64,000 bases of DNA. Origin: Simkaniaceae bacterium (GTDB lineage Bacteria; Chlamydiota; Chlamydiia; Chlamydiales; Simkaniaceae). Positions 7,965 through 17,157 of the stretch are shown piece after piece. The stretch lies in contig CP073762.1 in the NCBI GenBank assembly GCA_018399055.1, positions 2,079,269 through 2,143,268 of the forward strand. The letters are read 5' to 3'. The notes under the pieces were generated by a model that made no database searches, was not told the origin of the DNA, and saw only the letters and a list, made by a program, of their open reading frames with translations. The translations under genes and the position numbers were made by a program. Positions within the stretch are counted from its first letter, which is position 1, and each line of letters opens with the position of its first letter.

Positions 7965-10900
7965 TCACTCTTCAAAAGAAAAGTCCTGAATGAAAGAAAA
8001 TGACTTTATTCTATTTTCCAGCTCTGAATTCCAACCTACTCCCCACTTGGATTCCACTTCTACAACTCCAATTTTTTGATCGATACTGCTGCTAAAAGCG
8101 ATATGGATGGGAGCACTTCCGGGGTAGTTATGAAAAAGATTTTTGAGTTTTACAATTTCTGATAAACGAACGTTATTTGCATCCAAGGTCAGATGGAGTT
8201 TTTTATTGTCTTTTGAATCCATCGTTTTCTCCACATTTTGTTTCTTTTTGCGACGGGCATCAGATTTTGCAATCTGCTTGACCTGTTCATAAAGAGCTTC
8301 ATACTGCCCCTTGTTTTCTTCAGTAATAGTTGTTAAGTCTTCTAAGGAGCGACACCGAAGTTTAGTCGTATCCCCCTCCTTTTCAACCTGAAGAATTGAA
8401 AACAGAACTTGGTTTTCTATAAAAAGAGCACTATGTTCATCGTACATTCCTGGCCAAACAGGAAGCTCGAATCGCTCTACCCCATCGCTAATAATCAATA
8501 TCGCAAATTTTTTCTGTGTTTTTTGAGAAATCTTTACTTTCACACTTTCAATGATGCATGCCACTTTGACGACCGCTCCATTTTTGACAGATCCTAATTC
8601 GTGAAAAGGAAGACAGCCTAGTTCATCAACAAGATCTCTATATTCATCCATTGGATGTCCCGTTAGATAAAACCCGAGGAATTCTTTCTCCTTCGCAAGA
8701 AGCTCTTTTTTTTCCTGTTGCCTTTCAACAGCTGGAGGAGTAAGAAACGGATTCTTTTCTTTGTCTTCAATCATCGAAAAAAAATCCATAATCCCTTTAG
8801 CAGCCTCTTTTTGTTCCCGAGACGTTTGCTCGAACATAGGTTCGACGCTCTCAAGCAGTTCTTGCCGCGTCCATGTTGTAAAGTCGAAACTCCCTGCATC
8901 AACAAGATTTTCAACAACTTTTTTCCCTACTCTTGTTAGGTCAATCCGTTTGAAAAAATCATAGAGTGATTTATACGCCCCCTGTTTCTTTCGCTCTTTG
9001 AGGATCGCCTCAACAACACCCCTTCCAACCCCCTTAATTCCTGACATTGCAAAGCGGATTCCAGAGGGGGCAGCAGCAAACTCTGTTCCTGATTCGTTAA
9101 CATCAGGAGGAAGAATTTTTATTCCCATAGCTTCACATTCACGGATATGCTTCGATACTTTGGTCAAGTCATCGCTATCACAGGTCATCAAAGCCGCAAG
9201 CCATTCTTTTGGATAGTTTGCTTTGAGAAACGCTGTGACATAGCTAAGATACCCATAAGCTGCTGCGTGGGATTTGTTGAAACCGTATGAGGCGAACTTC
9301 TCAATCTTATCGAAAACTTCCATTGCCTTGTTTTCATTGATTCCTTTCTGAACAGCTCCCCTGCGGAATTTTTCCCGTTGCTTTGCCATTTCATTCCGAT
9401 CTTTCTTTCCCATTGCGCGCCGCAAAACGTCACCTTCTCCAAGAGAATAGTCGGCAAGGAGGGAAGCGATCTGCATCACTTGCTCCTGATAAACCATGAT
9501 TCCATAGGTCTCCTGGATGACCTCTTCCATCAAAGGATGGTCAACTTCAATCTTTTCACGCCCATGCTTCCGGTTGATAAAAGAGGGAATCATCTCCATA
9601 GGGCCTGGGCGATATAGAGCTCCTACAGCAATAATCTCTTCAAACTTGTCAATATGAAGATGTTTAGCCAGCTCTTGCATTCCAGTGGATTCCAGTTGGA
9701 AAACCCCTTGTGTTTTTCCCTGATTCAAAAGGTTGAATGTGTTCTGGTCTTCAAGAGGAATATTGACCCAATCAATTCTTTCTCCCCCACCCTCCGCAAT
9801 AGCATCCACAGTTTTTTGGATCGAAGTCAACGTCTTAAGCCCTAGGAAGTCAATTTTAAGCATCCCAACAGCCTCGACTGGTTTCATCGAGTATTGTGTC
9901 GCAGCAAGTTCGGAATCTTTGGCACTGCAGATGGGAATGTGATCGGTCAGTGGATCTCCACAAATAATGAGCCCTGCAGCATGAATACCTGTATTCCGGA
10001 TTGACCCCTCTAAGCGTCTAGCATATTCAAGAATCCTCTTTCCATCTTCATCGCTGTCTGCCATTCTCCTAAGCTCAGGATCGAGTTCAAGTGCCCTTTC
10101 AAGTGTCATCGTGGGATCTTCAGGAACCAGTTTCGCAATTTCATTCACCTTCGCAAGGGGAACACTAAGAACTCGGCCCACGTCTTTAATGGCCATCTTA
10201 GCTTTCATGGTTCCAAATGTAATGATTTGTGCAACCTTTTCCTTCCCATATTTTTTGAGGGTATACTCGATAACTTCAGCGCGACGATCCATACATATAT
10301 CGACGTCGATATCAGGATATGACATCCTTTCAGGATTGATGAATCGCTCGAAGAAAAGGTTGAATCTTAGGGGTTCAATATCGGTAATTCCTATCAAATA
10401 AAGGATAATCGAGCCTGCCCCAGATCCCCTCCCTGGCCCAACAGGGATCCCCTTGTTTTTTGCCCAAGCTATAAAGTCATACACGATGAGAAGGTAATCG
10501 CACATCCCTTTTGAAATGATGATTTCAAGCTCACCTTCTAGTCGCTTTGCCACAACATCCATCGGGTCCCTATCGGGGTACTTCTCTTGAACCTTGGCTA
10601 AACGCTCAGGTGTATACCGATTTGGAATCCCCTCTTTGCACAATGTGCGCAAAAAGTTTGCGGCCTCTTCAACCCTTGTTTTTTCACTATACTCGGTCCC
10701 CTCGAGGTAAGGAGGGACAAAAACAGGATAGTATTTCGTCTCAAAATCGAGCTCCATATTGCACAGTGCTGCTACCTTTTCGGTGTTCTCAATCGCTTCA
10801 GGAACATCTGCAAAAAGAGTCATCATTTCCTCAGGCGACTTGAAGTAAAGCTCATGCGTTGGAATCACTTTTCGCTTAGGGTTAAGACTAATCCCTCTTG

Positions 10901-11690
10901 GGTTCCCAAAAGAATCCCTCTCTATAACCTCAACAGGCTCACCAGACTGTACATTCATTAAAATTTCATGTGCTCTCCAGTCACCTCGATCAATATAATG
11001 CGTCCCGTTTGTTGCAACGCAAGGAATTTCTCTCTCTTTTGAGAGAGAAATGAATCGGTTGTTGACTTTCTCTTGGTTTTTAACCCTGTCAAGGTACTGC
11101 TGATAAAGCCATGATTCCTTCTCAATTCCTTCTGACTTGATCTGCTCTTCATGCATCTGATGACGCTGCAGCTCGAAATAAAAGTTCTCTCCATAAAGGT
11201 CTAACTGCCATTTCAGCTCTTCTTCAAACTCTTCTTCCCGCTCTTGAATGATGAACTGTGAAAGTCGACTGGTAATAGGCCCCGAGAGGCAAATCAGTCC
11301 TTTTGAATACTTCTCGAGAACCTCCTTATCGACACGGGGAGTGTAATAAAACCCTTCAAGGAATCCGATCGAGGAGATCTTGCAGAGATTCCGGTATCCT
11401 TCACGATCCTTCGCAAGAAGAATTAAGGGATACCCAACAGAGTGACCAGAAATGCGTTTCTTATCATGACAAGAAAGAGGAGCAACAACAACTTCAGTCC
11501 CAATAATTGGCTTGATTCCCTCTTTTTTGCAGGCTTTAAAAAAGTCTACAACTCCAAACATATTGCAAAGGTCCGTGAGTGCAAGCGCCTCCATTCCAAA
11601 TTCTTTGGCCTTTTTAGCCAATAATTGAACGGAAGCCGTCGAATCTAAAATTGAATATTGTGAATGAACATGAAGCGGCGTCCAACCCAT
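7965..11690 (-). CDS. dnaE: DNA polymerase III alpha subunit DnaE
   Basis: The replicative polymerase of the holoenzyme, 1241 residues, close to the usual 1150-1250. It begins with the PHP domain (GWTPLHVHSQYSILDSTAS). The class C polymerase core carries GPGRGSGAGSIILY and the catalytic aspartates in YPDIDVDICMDRR. Next come GVFQLESTGM, YGIMVYQEQVMQIA and YGFNKSHAAAYGYLSY, then a helix-hairpin-helix and an OB-fold region. I use ATG 11690 (MGWTPLHVH); a TTG one codon earlier is also open. It is the first gene of a run continuing into bamD-like and lptE-like genes. A MITE-like inverted repeat starts 16 nt upstream. Confidence 0.97.
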   Translation of the reverse strand: MGWTPLHVHSQYSILDSTASVQLLAKKAKEFGMEALALTDLCNMFGVVDFFKACKKEGIKPIIGTEVVVAPLSCHDKKRISGHSVGYPLILLAKDREGYRNLCKISSIGFLEGFYYTPRVDKEVLEKYSKGLICLSGPITSRLSQFIIQEREEEFEEELKWQLDLYGENFYFELQRHQMHEEQIKSEGIEKESWLYQQYLDRVKNQEKVNNRFISLSKEREIPCVATNGTHYIDRGDWRAHEILMNVQSGEPVEVIERDSFGNPRGISLNPKRKVIPTHELYFKSPEEMMTLFADVPEAIENTEKVAALCNMELDFETKYYPVFVPPYLEGTEYSEKTRVEEAANFLRTLCKEGIPNRYTPERLAKVQEKYPDRDPMDVVAKRLEGELEIIISKGMCDYLLIVYDFIAWAKNKGIPVGPGRGSGAGSIILYLIGITDIEPLRFNLFFERFINPERMSYPDIDVDICMDRRAEVIEYTLKKYGKEKVAQIITFGTMKAKMAIKDVGRVLSVPLAKVNEIAKLVPEDPTMTLERALELDPELRRMADSDEDGKRILEYARRLEGSIRNTGIHAAGLIICGDPLTDHIPICSAKDSELAATQYSMKPVEAVGMLKIDFLGLKTLTSIQKTVDAIAEGGGERIDWVNIPLEDQNTFNLLNQGKTQGVFQLESTGMQELAKHLHIDKFEEIIAVGALYRPGPMEMIPSFINRKHGREKIEVDHPLMEEVIQETYGIMVYQEQVMQIASLLADYSLGEGDVLRRAMGKKDRNEMAKQREKFRRGAVQKGINENKAMEVFDKIEKFASYGFNKSHAAAYGYLSYVTAFLKANYPKEWLAALMTCDSDDLTKVSKHIRECEAMGIKILPPDVNESGTEFAAAPSGIRFAMSGIKGVGRGVVEAILKERKKQGAYKSLYDFFKRIDLTRVGKKVVENLVDAGSFDFTTWTRQELLESVEPMFEQTSREQKEAAKGIMDFFSMIEDKEKNPFLTPPAVERQQEKKELLAKEKEFLGFYLTGHPMDEYRDLVDELGCLPFHELGSVKNGAVVKVACIIESVKVKISQKTQKKFAILIISDGVERFELPVWPGMYDEHSALFIENQVLFSILQVEKEGDTTKLRCRSLEDLTTITEENKGQYEALYEQVKQIAKSDARRKKKQNVEKTMDSKDNKKLHLTLDANNVRLSEIVKLKNLFHNYPGSAPIHIAFSSSIDQKIGVVEVESKWGVGWNSELENRIKSFSFIQDFSFEE

Positions 11691-11705
11691 CAATGAACCT
11701 GCCTG

Positions 11706-11869
11706 TTATAGTGCTTTAACTTTAAATTGATAAAAATAAGGAAGCTATTTTGGTCGGCATTGAAGTCTGGAGCTCGCAAATAACCACAAGTGGTTGTTGA
11801 GAACGAAGATGAGAATGCAGGTTGAAAGAGCAACTTAGGTTTACCAATTTAAAGTTAAAGTACTATTAA
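11706..11869. repeat. MITE-like 164-bp element with about 29-bp imperfect terminal inverted repeats
   Basis: The left arm (11706-11734) has the core CTTTAACTTTAAATTGATAAA, and the right arm (11840-11869) is its inverted copy with three differences. The element fills the gap between uhpC (stop at 11875) and dnaE (start at 11690) and has no open frame. The same 28-base arm, with one mismatch, recurs at 57666-57693 upstream of the second nucleotide transporter. Terminal inverted repeats, small size and dispersal suggest a miniature inverted-repeat element; a long terminator-like hairpin is the alternative. No clear target duplication can be defined beyond possible TA dinucleotides. Confidence 0.7.
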
Positions 11870-11874
11870 GCGCT

Positions 11875-13224
11875 TTAATTCGTTTGAGCCAATGGCGCAG
11901 GGCAAGCTCTCTTCGACCATAGTGGAACAAGTAATAAAACTGCAATACCTGCACAAATGGAAAGAAGAAGAAAGAATGCTGGCCATCCATAGTCTTCAAT
12001 CAGTCGGCCTACAGGCCATCCCGCACAAGCAGCACCAGCATATGCAAAAAGCCCGGCAAATCCCGTCGCAGTACCAGCGGCTTCCTTACTCACAAGCTCA
12101 GCAGCTGCCATCCCAATAAGCATCTGAGGCCCAAATATCAGAAACCCAAAAACAAACGTCGCAATAGAAATCGTTACAAGACTTGATGAAGGAATAAACC
12201 ACAGAACCAACAAGTTACCAATAACCCCAATGGTGAAGAGGATATTTACGGGGCCTCTTCTTCCCTTAAAAACAGTATCAGAGAGGTAACCAGCAGCTAA
12301 GCTCCCAAAAATCCCCCCAATCTCAAACCAGAAAACACAAGATCCAGCAACCATCAGAGTATAGCCCTTTTCTTCCATAAGATAAAGCTGAACCCAATCG
12401 TAGATCGATATTCGGACAATATACACGAAAAAATAAGAGATTGCCAAAATCCAAATAAATTTATTTTTAAGGATGTGTCCAAACAAAATTTCTTTTGTAG
12501 AGAGGTTCTTTTCCTGTTCAACCTCCCCTTTCTCGATATTATCAGGGTAATCATTTCGATACCTTTCGATCGTTGGAAGTCCGAGCTGCTTTGGGCTATT
12601 TCGAATGCGGTTGATCAGAAAAAGCCCCACAAAGATGGCCATTATTCCAGGAAGGTACATCGCATAGCGCCATCCAAAGGCTTGGATAGCAAAGGCACAC
12701 AGAATGGGGATGACAGCTCCCCCTATGTTATGGGAGGTGTTCCACCACCCCCACCAGCGTCCACGTTCGGTTTGCGAATACCAATAAGTTAATAACTTCG
12801 CACACGGTGGAGATCCCCATCCCTGAAACAATCCATTTAAGCCCAGAAAAATAGCAAAAAAGAGAACAGAAGAAGAGAGTCCAGCAAATATGGTAAAAAT
12901 ACCCGTCAAAACCAACCCTGCCCCCATAAGGATGCGAAGGCTAGACTTATCAGAAATCAGCCCACTTACAAACTTACTAATCGCATAAGTAACAGCCAGA
13001 AGGGTTCCTAAAAAACCTAGGTCAGCTTTATCAAAGCCTAAGTCACTGATAAGGGCCGGCATTGAGAAGGTAAAACTTTTTCTTGTAAAATAGAAAAGAG
13101 CATACCCAACATAGATGCTGTAAAAAATCCGAATCCGCCAATACTTATATTTAGCTTTGATTTCATCAGCACTTTCGATCTCACTCTGAGGAAGCTCAGG
13201 CTTCAGTCTATCTAGAACGCTCAC
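11875..13224 (-). CDS. uhpC: UhpC-type hexose-phosphate:phosphate antiporter (MFS/OPA family)
   Basis: A 449-residue major-facilitator protein with about 12 hydrophobic spans. It begins with a soluble segment followed by YKYWRIRIFYSIYVGYALFYFTRKSFTFSMPAL, the hallmark first helix of the organophosphate:Pi antiporters. GLNGLFQGWGSPPCAKLLTYWYSQTERGRWWGWWNTSHNIGGA is the strongly conserved family block. In chlamydiae this carrier imports glucose-6-phosphate across the inner membrane in exchange for phosphate, feeding glycolysis and envelope synthesis. It is oriented toward dnaE and diverges from the hypothetical gene at 13376. Confidence 0.9.
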   Translation of the reverse strand: MSVLDRLKPELPQSEIESADEIKAKYKYWRIRIFYSIYVGYALFYFTRKSFTFSMPALISDLGFDKADLGFLGTLLAVTYAISKFVSGLISDKSSLRILMGAGLVLTGIFTIFAGLSSSVLFFAIFLGLNGLFQGWGSPPCAKLLTYWYSQTERGRWWGWWNTSHNIGGAVIPILCAFAIQAFGWRYAMYLPGIMAIFVGLFLINRIRNSPKQLGLPTIERYRNDYPDNIEKGEVEQEKNLSTKEILFGHILKNKFIWILAISYFFVYIVRISIYDWVQLYLMEEKGYTLMVAGSCVFWFEIGGIFGSLAAGYLSDTVFKGRRGPVNILFTIGVIGNLLVLWFIPSSSLVTISIATFVFGFLIFGPQMLIGMAAAELVSKEAAGTATGFAGLFAYAGAACAGWPVGRLIEDYGWPAFFLLLSICAGIAVLLLVPLWSKRACPAPLAQTN

Positions 13225-13375
13225 ATTTTAACCCTATTTCTTTGGTAAATATTAAAAATTGTCAATCCAGATAATCCGTTCATATTCCGGGGGAGGTTAT
13301 AGAAATTTTCATTCGAAGTCAACGTTTTAGTAGCTTGCAATTGCCTTCTAACCCTAACTTCCTGTAAAACAAAAT

Positions 13376-14008
13376 ATGAAATTGCCGAGTAGATATATGA
13401 CATTTTTTCCAGAGCCTCTACGCCCTTCAGAAGGGAGAGAAGACGATAAATATCGGGTGGATCCAATTGAGGCAGATAAACAGTCTAAAGGGGATCAATC
13501 ATGGGAGCCTCCTGCGGAGGATAAACGCCCTAGGGCCTATGTTGCCTTCCTTGTGTTTATTCAAAAATTAATGACAAGACTTGGAAAGGAAAAGGAAGGA
13601 AAGCTTGAAGAAATGTCTGAGGATGCCCTGACGGGCGATATCCAAGAACTTAAGCAAATCCTTCAGATCATGATGGACATAGACCAAAGTGAGAATGGAA
13701 CCTTTTGCGCTCAGTTTTCTGCTGCTTGGCATCGTCTACTTCAAGGAGTCCAAGTCCTTTCCCACACAAAAAGGAAGGCTCTTGTTGATTCCGACAAGCT
13801 TAAAGCTCTTCTAACCGATATCGGTAATTACCCTCCAAATGAAGATCACAAGCTAGGATTCTATCTCTCGGAGTTTGCCGGAGAACGTTGGCTTCCCCTT
13901 CCTTTCCGGGAGATTCTCAAACATCTTTTTTCCGACCATCGGGTAAACCAGTCTCATAGCACCTTGATGCAGTGGGTCGAATTGATCAATGAGATCTTGC
14001 AAAGTTAA
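13376..14008 (+). CDS. Hypothetical protein upstream of hisS, function unknown
   Basis: A 210-residue hydrophilic protein without signal peptide or membrane span. The first 55 residues are rich in Pro, Glu, Asp and Lys and look disordered. The rest is predicted helical (AFLVFIQKLMTRLGKEKEGKLEEMS, TGDIQELKQILQIMMDID). I recognise no domain. It precedes hisS by 24 nt in the same direction, and its own promoter would lie in the 150-bp divergent gap shared with uhpC. The disordered N-terminus plus helical body is compatible with a type III secreted or regulatory protein, but nothing in the sequence proves that. Unknown proteins also stand next to uhpC/hisS in other chlamydiae, as far as I recall. 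Confidence 0.7.
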   Translation: MKLPSRYMTFFPEPLRPSEGREDDKYRVDPIEADKQSKGDQSWEPPAEDKRPRAYVAFLVFIQKLMTRLGKEKEGKLEEMSEDALTGDIQELKQILQIMMDIDQSENGTFCAQFSAAWHRLLQGVQVLSHTKRKALVDSDKLKALLTDIGNYPPNEDHKLGFYLSEFAGERWLPLPFREILKHLFSDHRVNQSHSTLMQWVELINEILQS

Positions 14009-14032
14009 TTTCAAAGAAGCTATACTTGCCCC

Positions 14033-15328
14033 ATGAAATACTCACTTCCCAAAGGGACTTTTGATATCCTTCCTGAGGAACCCAAGCCACAAGACAGCTG
14101 GAAGGAGTCGGTAAAATGGAATCACCTCGAAACCGTAATCCGTACTCTCGTCCAAGAATACGGTTATCAGGAAATTCGCACCCCAATTTTTGAAAAGACA
14201 GAGCTCTTTATCCGTGGGGTTGGAGAGACCTCTGACATTGTGTCTAAGGAAATGTACACCTTTCAGGATAAAGGAGAGAGGTCGATGAGCCTTCGCCCTG
14301 AAGGAACTGCGTCGGTAATGCGCGCTTTTGCCCAAGGTCAACTGCAACAACTCGGGATGCACCACAAATTTTTCTACATCGGTCCATTTTTCAGATACGA
14401 TCGTCCTCAAGCAGGACGTTATCGACAGTTCCATCAATTTGGAGTTGAAGCCATTGGAAGTGGAGAACCTGAACAAGATTTTGAAGCTATCGAACTCCTA
14501 TATGAACTCTACCGTCGGCTAGGTCTCAAAAACCTCCACGTAATGGTCAACTCTTTAGGAGACCGTCCCTGCCGAGAGAAATATAAGAGTGCTCTTTTAG
14601 ACTACCTAAAGCCTCACTTTGACTCTCTTTCGAAAGAAAGTCAGACCCGATTTACCAAGAACCCTCTTCGCATTCTAGATTCCAAAGATTCTAAAGAACG
14701 CGAACTATTAAAATCCGCTCCTTTGATTTTAGACTATCTAAACCCAGAGAGCAAAGACCACTTTGAAACTCTTTGCAAGCTTTTAGAGAAGCAGAAAATT
14801 CCCTTCACGATTACTCCCCACCTTGTTCGAGGATTGGACTATTATAATCACACTGTTTTTGAAATCACTTCGGATATTTTAGGTGCACAAAACACGATTG
14901 GTGCAGGAGGACGCTACGACGGTCTCCTTCCAGAAGTTGGAGGCCCAGACCTTCCATGCATTGGTTTTTCCACAGGAATGGAAAGGATTCTGCAAACCAT
15001 GCAAGGGCAGGGGATTTCCTTCCCTGAAAGAGTAGGGCCGATGGTTGCCTTAATTCCTCTTGATGAAAAGGCAAAAGAACATTGCTTTACGCTTCTCTAC
15101 CAGCTTCGCCACTCAAATATCTCAGCTGAAATGATCGTCGCCAAAAAAATTCAAAAAGCGTTGCAGCAAGCAGGCCAATTAAGAGCCAAGCACGCTGTTG
15201 TCATCGGAGAGCAAGAACTCGAAAAAGACACGGTACAGATCAAAGAAATGGAATCACGCAAAACTGAAGAGGCTTCTCTCTCCAATCTCATTGACTACTT
15301 TAGCAAACGGACACTAAATGGACTATAG
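14033..15328 (+). CDS. hisS: Histidyl-tRNA synthetase
   Basis: A class IIa synthetase of 431 residues that charges tRNA-His. Motif 1 lies in EIRTPIFEKTELFIRGVGETSDIV. Motif 2 is FYIGPFFRYDRPQAGRYRQFHQFGVEAIG. The histidine-specific signature LVRGLDYYNHTVFEI is at about residue 262-276, followed by GAGGRYDGLLPEVGG and motif 3 GFSTGMERIL. The C-terminal anticodon-binding domain occupies the last 90 or so residues. The gene overlaps the aspS start by 11 nt in the same direction, so the two synthetases are probably co-translated, an arrangement also found in C. trachomatis. Confidence 0.97.
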   Translation: MKYSLPKGTFDILPEEPKPQDSWKESVKWNHLETVIRTLVQEYGYQEIRTPIFEKTELFIRGVGETSDIVSKEMYTFQDKGERSMSLRPEGTASVMRAFAQGQLQQLGMHHKFFYIGPFFRYDRPQAGRYRQFHQFGVEAIGSGEPEQDFEAIELLYELYRRLGLKNLHVMVNSLGDRPCREKYKSALLDYLKPHFDSLSKESQTRFTKNPLRILDSKDSKERELLKSAPLILDYLNPESKDHFETLCKLLEKQKIPFTITPHLVRGLDYYNHTVFEITSDILGAQNTIGAGGRYDGLLPEVGGPDLPCIGFSTGMERILQTMQGQGISFPERVGPMVALIPLDEKAKEHCFTLLYQLRHSNISAEMIVAKKIQKALQQAGQLRAKHAVVIGEQELEKDTVQIKEMESRKTEEASLSNLIDYFSKRTLNGL

Positions 15329-17102
15329 AAGAACACACCGCTGCAATGAACTAAGAAAAGACGAAATAGGAAAAACCGTAAATCTTTCTGGATGGGTCCA
15401 CAAAAGGCGGGACCACGGGGGGGTTATTTTTATCGATCTCCGTGATCGCTTTGGATTGACACAACTGATATTTGACCCCGAAATTTCCAAAAAGGCGCAC
15501 GAAGTAGCGTCCGCTCTCCGCTCTGAGTGGGTCATTACTGCAAAGGGAAAAGTACGTGCCCGAGGAGTGGGACTTACCAACCCAAAATTGGAAACGGGTG
15601 AAATCGAAATTGAAGTCGAGACATTCGAAATTTTGTCTAAAGCAAAAACTCCCCCTTTCTCCATTTCTGACGATAAAACCGAAACCCATGAAGAAACCCG
15701 CCTAAAATATCGCTATCTCGATATCCGACGTGGAGATGTCCTAGACAAACTCTTAATGAGAAACAAGGCGATGATCGTCACCAGAGGGTTTTTTAATAAC
15801 GAAGGATTTACTGAGGTCAACACCCCTATTTTAGGACGTTCAACCCCAGAAGGAGCCCGGGACTATCTCGTTCCTTCTCGAGTTTATCCTGGAAACTTTT
15901 ATTCATTGCCCCAGTCACCACAATTGTTTAAGCAGCTACTTATGGTGAGTGGAATGGATCGCTACTTTCAAATTGCCAATTGCTTTCGCGATGAAGACCT
16001 CCGAGCAGACCGACAACCTGAGTTTACACAGATCGACGTTGAGATGAGCTTTGCCTACCCCGAAGATATCCAGGAAATCATCCACCTTTTCTTAAAAGCT
16101 TTGTTTAAAGAATGCCTTGATTATGATGTTCCCGATACTATTCCCTCAATGAGTTATCGAGACTGTATGGAACATTACGGAACAGACCGTCCGGACCTAC
16201 GCTTTGGAATGCCTCTTGTAAGAGTCGACGCTATTGCAAAAGACTCCGAATTCACTGTTTTTAAAGAGCAGCTTCAAACTGGGGGCTGCGTTAAAGCCCT
16301 TTGTGTGAAAGGGGGAGTCGAAATATCTCGAAAGGAAATTGACCGTTACACTGAGTTTGTTGGGAAGTTTGGGCTCCGTGGCCTTGGATGGATGAAAAGA
16401 CAAGAAGAAGGCCTCACCTCAAGTATTGTGAAATTCTTTTCAGACGAGCAGCTAAAAGCATTGGAAACGGCTTTAGGAGCAGAGAAAGGAGACCTACTCC
16501 TTTTTGCTGCTGCAAACGAATCTCTTGTGAATCAATCCCTTGACCATCTTCGCCGCTTAATTGCAAAAGACCGAAACCTTATCAATCCAGGTGCATATGA
16601 GTTTCTTTGGGTGACCGATTTCCCTTGTTTTGAATGGGATGCAGAGGGAAATCGCCCTCAGGCCACCCACCACCCTTTTACCATGCCCCACCCTGACGAC
16701 CTCGAGCTTCTAGAGAGCGACCCTCTCAAAGTCCGCTCAAACGCTTATGACATCATTATTAATGGTTACGAAGTTGGCGGAGGATCTCAAAGAATCCATG
16801 ACTTTGAAATTCAAAGAAAAGTATTTCAAGCTCTAAAGCTTGATAAAGAAGAAGTGAAGGAAAAGTTTGGATTTTTCACTGAAGCTCTTCAATATGGAAC
16901 ACCCCCTCATTTGGGGATCGCGTTGGGCTTCGATCGTCTTGTCATGATTCTCACTAAAACAGAAAATATCCGAGACGTTATTGCATTTCCTAAAACACAA
17001 AAAGCAAGCGACTTAATGATGCAATGCCCTTCAAGTGTTCACAGAAAACAACTCGATGAGCTTGAAATTCAAGCTGAGCCAAAAGAAATATCTTGGATAT
17101 AA
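15318..17102 (+). CDS. aspS: Aspartyl-tRNA synthetase (bacterial type, with GAD insertion)
   Basis: A 594-residue class IIb synthetase. The N-terminal OB anticodon-binding domain contains LSGWVHKRRDHGGVIFIDLRDRFG. Motif 1/flipping-loop region: TEVNTPILGRSTPEGARDYLVPSR. Motif 2: YFQIANCFRDEDLRADRQPEFTQIDVEMSF. The bacterial GAD insertion follows (about residues 290-420), then motif 3 GIALGFDRLVMIL. Bacterial AspRS in organisms without asparagine synthetases is often non-discriminating and feeds GatCAB with Asp-tRNA-Asn; whether that applies here cannot be read from this window. Its start overlaps hisS. Confidence 0.97.
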   Translation: MDYRRTHRCNELRKDEIGKTVNLSGWVHKRRDHGGVIFIDLRDRFGLTQLIFDPEISKKAHEVASALRSEWVITAKGKVRARGVGLTNPKLETGEIEIEVETFEILSKAKTPPFSISDDKTETHEETRLKYRYLDIRRGDVLDKLLMRNKAMIVTRGFFNNEGFTEVNTPILGRSTPEGARDYLVPSRVYPGNFYSLPQSPQLFKQLLMVSGMDRYFQIANCFRDEDLRADRQPEFTQIDVEMSFAYPEDIQEIIHLFLKALFKECLDYDVPDTIPSMSYRDCMEHYGTDRPDLRFGMPLVRVDAIAKDSEFTVFKEQLQTGGCVKALCVKGGVEISRKEIDRYTEFVGKFGLRGLGWMKRQEEGLTSSIVKFFSDEQLKALETALGAEKGDLLLFAAANESLVNQSLDHLRRLIAKDRNLINPGAYEFLWVTDFPCFEWDAEGNRPQATHHPFTMPHPDDLELLESDPLKVRSNAYDIIINGYEVGGGSQRIHDFEIQRKVFQALKLDKEEVKEKFGFFTEALQYGTPPHLGIALGFDRLVMILTKTENIRDVIAFPKTQKASDLMMQCPSSVHRKQLDELEIQAEPKEISWI

Positions 17103-17157
17103 TTCTACAAGTGAATAAATTTGGAGTTTTCAACAGTACTCTAGAGGAGTGTTTGTA

